Below, piece by piece: positions 63,161 to 64,000 of a DNA stretch of 64,000 bases. Below the pieces are notes generated by a model. The model did not search any database. It saw only the letters and a program-made list of their open reading frames with translations, and was not told the origin of the DNA. The stretch comes from Mycobacterium sp. KBS0706 (GTDB taxonomy: Bacteria; Pseudomonadota; Alphaproteobacteria; DSM-16000; Inquilinaceae), in the NCBI RefSeq assembly GCF_005938675.2, contig NZ_VCCH02000022.1, positions 1-64,000 of the forward strand, read 5' to 3'. Each line of letters begins with the position of its first letter. The stretch's first letter is position 1. A program made the translations under genes and the position numbers.

Positions 63161-64000
63161 ATGATTCGGTCGGCGGCCCAGCGTCGCCACCCTGGCCGGC
63201 GTCGCGGCCCTCGTCCCGTCCGCGGCGCCGGCTCTACCGAAGAGGCGCCGATGCTTGACGACCTGCCCCGCTCGTCCCACCCCAGCGACATCGCGGCGTG
63301 GCATGCGCACCGCCGCCGCAATGTCGGCCGTGACTTCCTCGCCGCCGCCCGCGGGCTCGCGATCGGCGCCGGCTCGCCGCAGGCCGCCGCCGCCCATGCC
63401 GGCCGGGCCGGGTCGCCGCGGGCCCAGGCCGCGCTCAAGGCCGCTGTTCCGGCCGCTGGGCTCGCCAACTCGGCCGCCCTTCGCCAGCTTGCGGTGGATT
63501 ACATTCCGACCTTGGCGCCGCGTAGCGTCTTCGCCCGGCTGCTCGGCGACAACCTCATGATTCGCGTCCCGCTCGATAGCCTGCCGGTGACGGCGACCGC
63601 TATCGCCACCGCGGCGACCACGCCCGAAGGCAGGGGCAAGCCGGTCAAGGCCATGTCCTTCGCGGCGCCGACCATCCCGCCGCAGAAGGTGGCCTGCATC
63701 ACCGTCAGCACCGAGGAACTTTGGCGCAGCCTCGCGCCCGGCGGCCCGGCCTTCCTGACGGCGACGCTTGAGGCCGGGATCGCGGTCGGGCTCGACACCC
63801 TGCTGTTTGCGGCCGTGCTCGGCGGGCCCCCCACCTTCGCCTGGAATCCGGCGGCGCCGCTCGCGGTGCTGCAACAGGCGCTCGCATCTATCGCCAGCCC
63901 GACCGGCCTAACCCGCCCCGTCGCGGCCTGTGACCAGCCCACGGCGATGATCCTGGCCACGACTACGGACACGGCGGGCGCACGGCTGTTCCCCAATGTC
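63161..64000 (+). CDS. HK97-type major capsid protein (partial, runs off the window)
   Basis: The reading frame runs to base 64000 without stop. VPLDSLPVTATAI, ATTPEGRGKPVKAMSFAAPTI and PQKVACITVSTEELWR match the HK97-fold capsid family, especially the PxGxxKP...K-x-x-A pattern of the E-loop and A-domain. About 280 residues are visible. In-frame starts are ATG at 63161, giving an Arg-rich lead (MIRSAAQRRHPGRRRG), and ATG at 63251 with AGAGG before it; the second is the safer one. No prohead protease or portal gene precedes it. Confidence 0.75.
   Translation, partial: MIRSAAQRRHPGRRRGPRPVRGAGSTEEAPMLDDLPRSSHPSDIAAWHAHRRRNVGRDFLAAARGLAIGAGSPQAAAAHAGRAGSPRAQAALKAAVPAAGLANSAALRQLAVDYIPTLAPRSVFARLLGDNLMIRVPLDSLPVTATAIATAATTPEGRGKPVKAMSFAAPTIPPQKVACITVSTEELWRSLAPGGPAFLTATLEAGIAVGLDTLLFAAVLGGPPTFAWNPAAPLAVLQQALASIASPTGLTRPVAACDQPTAMILATTTDTAGARLFPNV

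Larger units (their letters stand above)
59574..64000 (+). mobile_element. Compact phage satellite or prophage replication and capsid module (left part)
   Basis: From 59574 to the window end all genes are on the plus strand, mostly with overlaps or gaps under 40 bp: HTH, Cys protein, primase, helicase, two small genes, then an HK97-type capsid gene. A cluster of inverted and direct TGTCCG motifs follows the helicase gene. No integrase, terminase or portal is seen before the window ends. The left border is not defined; no att repeat or tRNA was recognised near 58.6-59.6 kb. Confidence 0.8.

Overview
The window is GC-rich DNA (roughly 70% G+C by eye) from a free-living, aerobic alphaproteobacterium. 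The gene content and order point towards Rhodospirillales/Azospirillales: a petABC cytochrome bc1 operon divergent from trmL and hemF, a DUF1285-NUDIX-cca operon, acsA, and a heme A synthase. The assignment comes from gene content only; no species is claimed.

Layout. Bases 1-406 hold the regulatory end of a strong minus-strand transcription unit with an rRNA-class promoter. 407-4813: an M23 murein peptidase, then a convergent three-gene operon (AidB-like acyl-CoA dehydrogenase, DUF924, VOC protein). 4841-9162: petABC with its own promoter and terminator, then trmL and hemF. 9190-14184: single housekeeping and accessory enzymes (isonitrile-hydratase-like protein, DHFR-like protein, Gfa, aldo/keto reductase, alpha/beta hydrolase). 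14205-16590: DUF1285-NUDIX-cca. 16636-23399: a MoxR-DUF58-DUF4159-membrane protein operon. 23520-24971: a DUF1326/DUF2182 pair with a methionine-rich repeat, probably metal related. 25003-31907: OmpA-like porin, methyltransferase, MscS channel and acetyl-CoA synthetase. 31937-32670: a Phd/VapC toxin-antitoxin module. 32790-35700: a hydroxyacid oxidase and MFS transporter under GntR-like boxes. 35799-37682: AraC-AzlC-AzlD. 37829-45357: methyltransferase, EamA exporter, FAHD hydrolase and SDR, Gfo/Idh oxidoreductase, CbpA-like co-chaperone and CtaA. 45606-51334: a complete five-gene oligopeptide/dipeptide ABC importer closed by a strong terminator. 51538-58590: a DJ-1-like protein without its catalytic cysteine, a 31-residue ORF with an ideal ribosome binding site, DUF1345, a PLP aminotransferase, peptide deformylase, an exported protein with a duplicated domain, and a thioesterase.

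From about 58.7 kb the character changes. From 59574 to the window end there is a tightly packed plus-strand phage-type module: excisionase-like HTH, small Cys protein, CHC2/Toprim primase, RecA-fold helicase, two small genes, then the beginning of an HK97-type major capsid protein. A dense cluster of TGTCCG/CGGACA motifs directly after the helicase gene looks like an iteron origin. No terminase, portal or integrase lies between replication and capsid genes, so a capsid-encoding phage satellite or an unusually compact prophage are both possible; this is the most interesting part of the window.

Intergenic spaces repeatedly carry nested palindromic elements (three copies of one family with compensatory changes, plus three elements of other families), which probably act as transcription-ending hairpins or mobile REP-like units. 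No tRNA, CRISPR array or IS element was seen.
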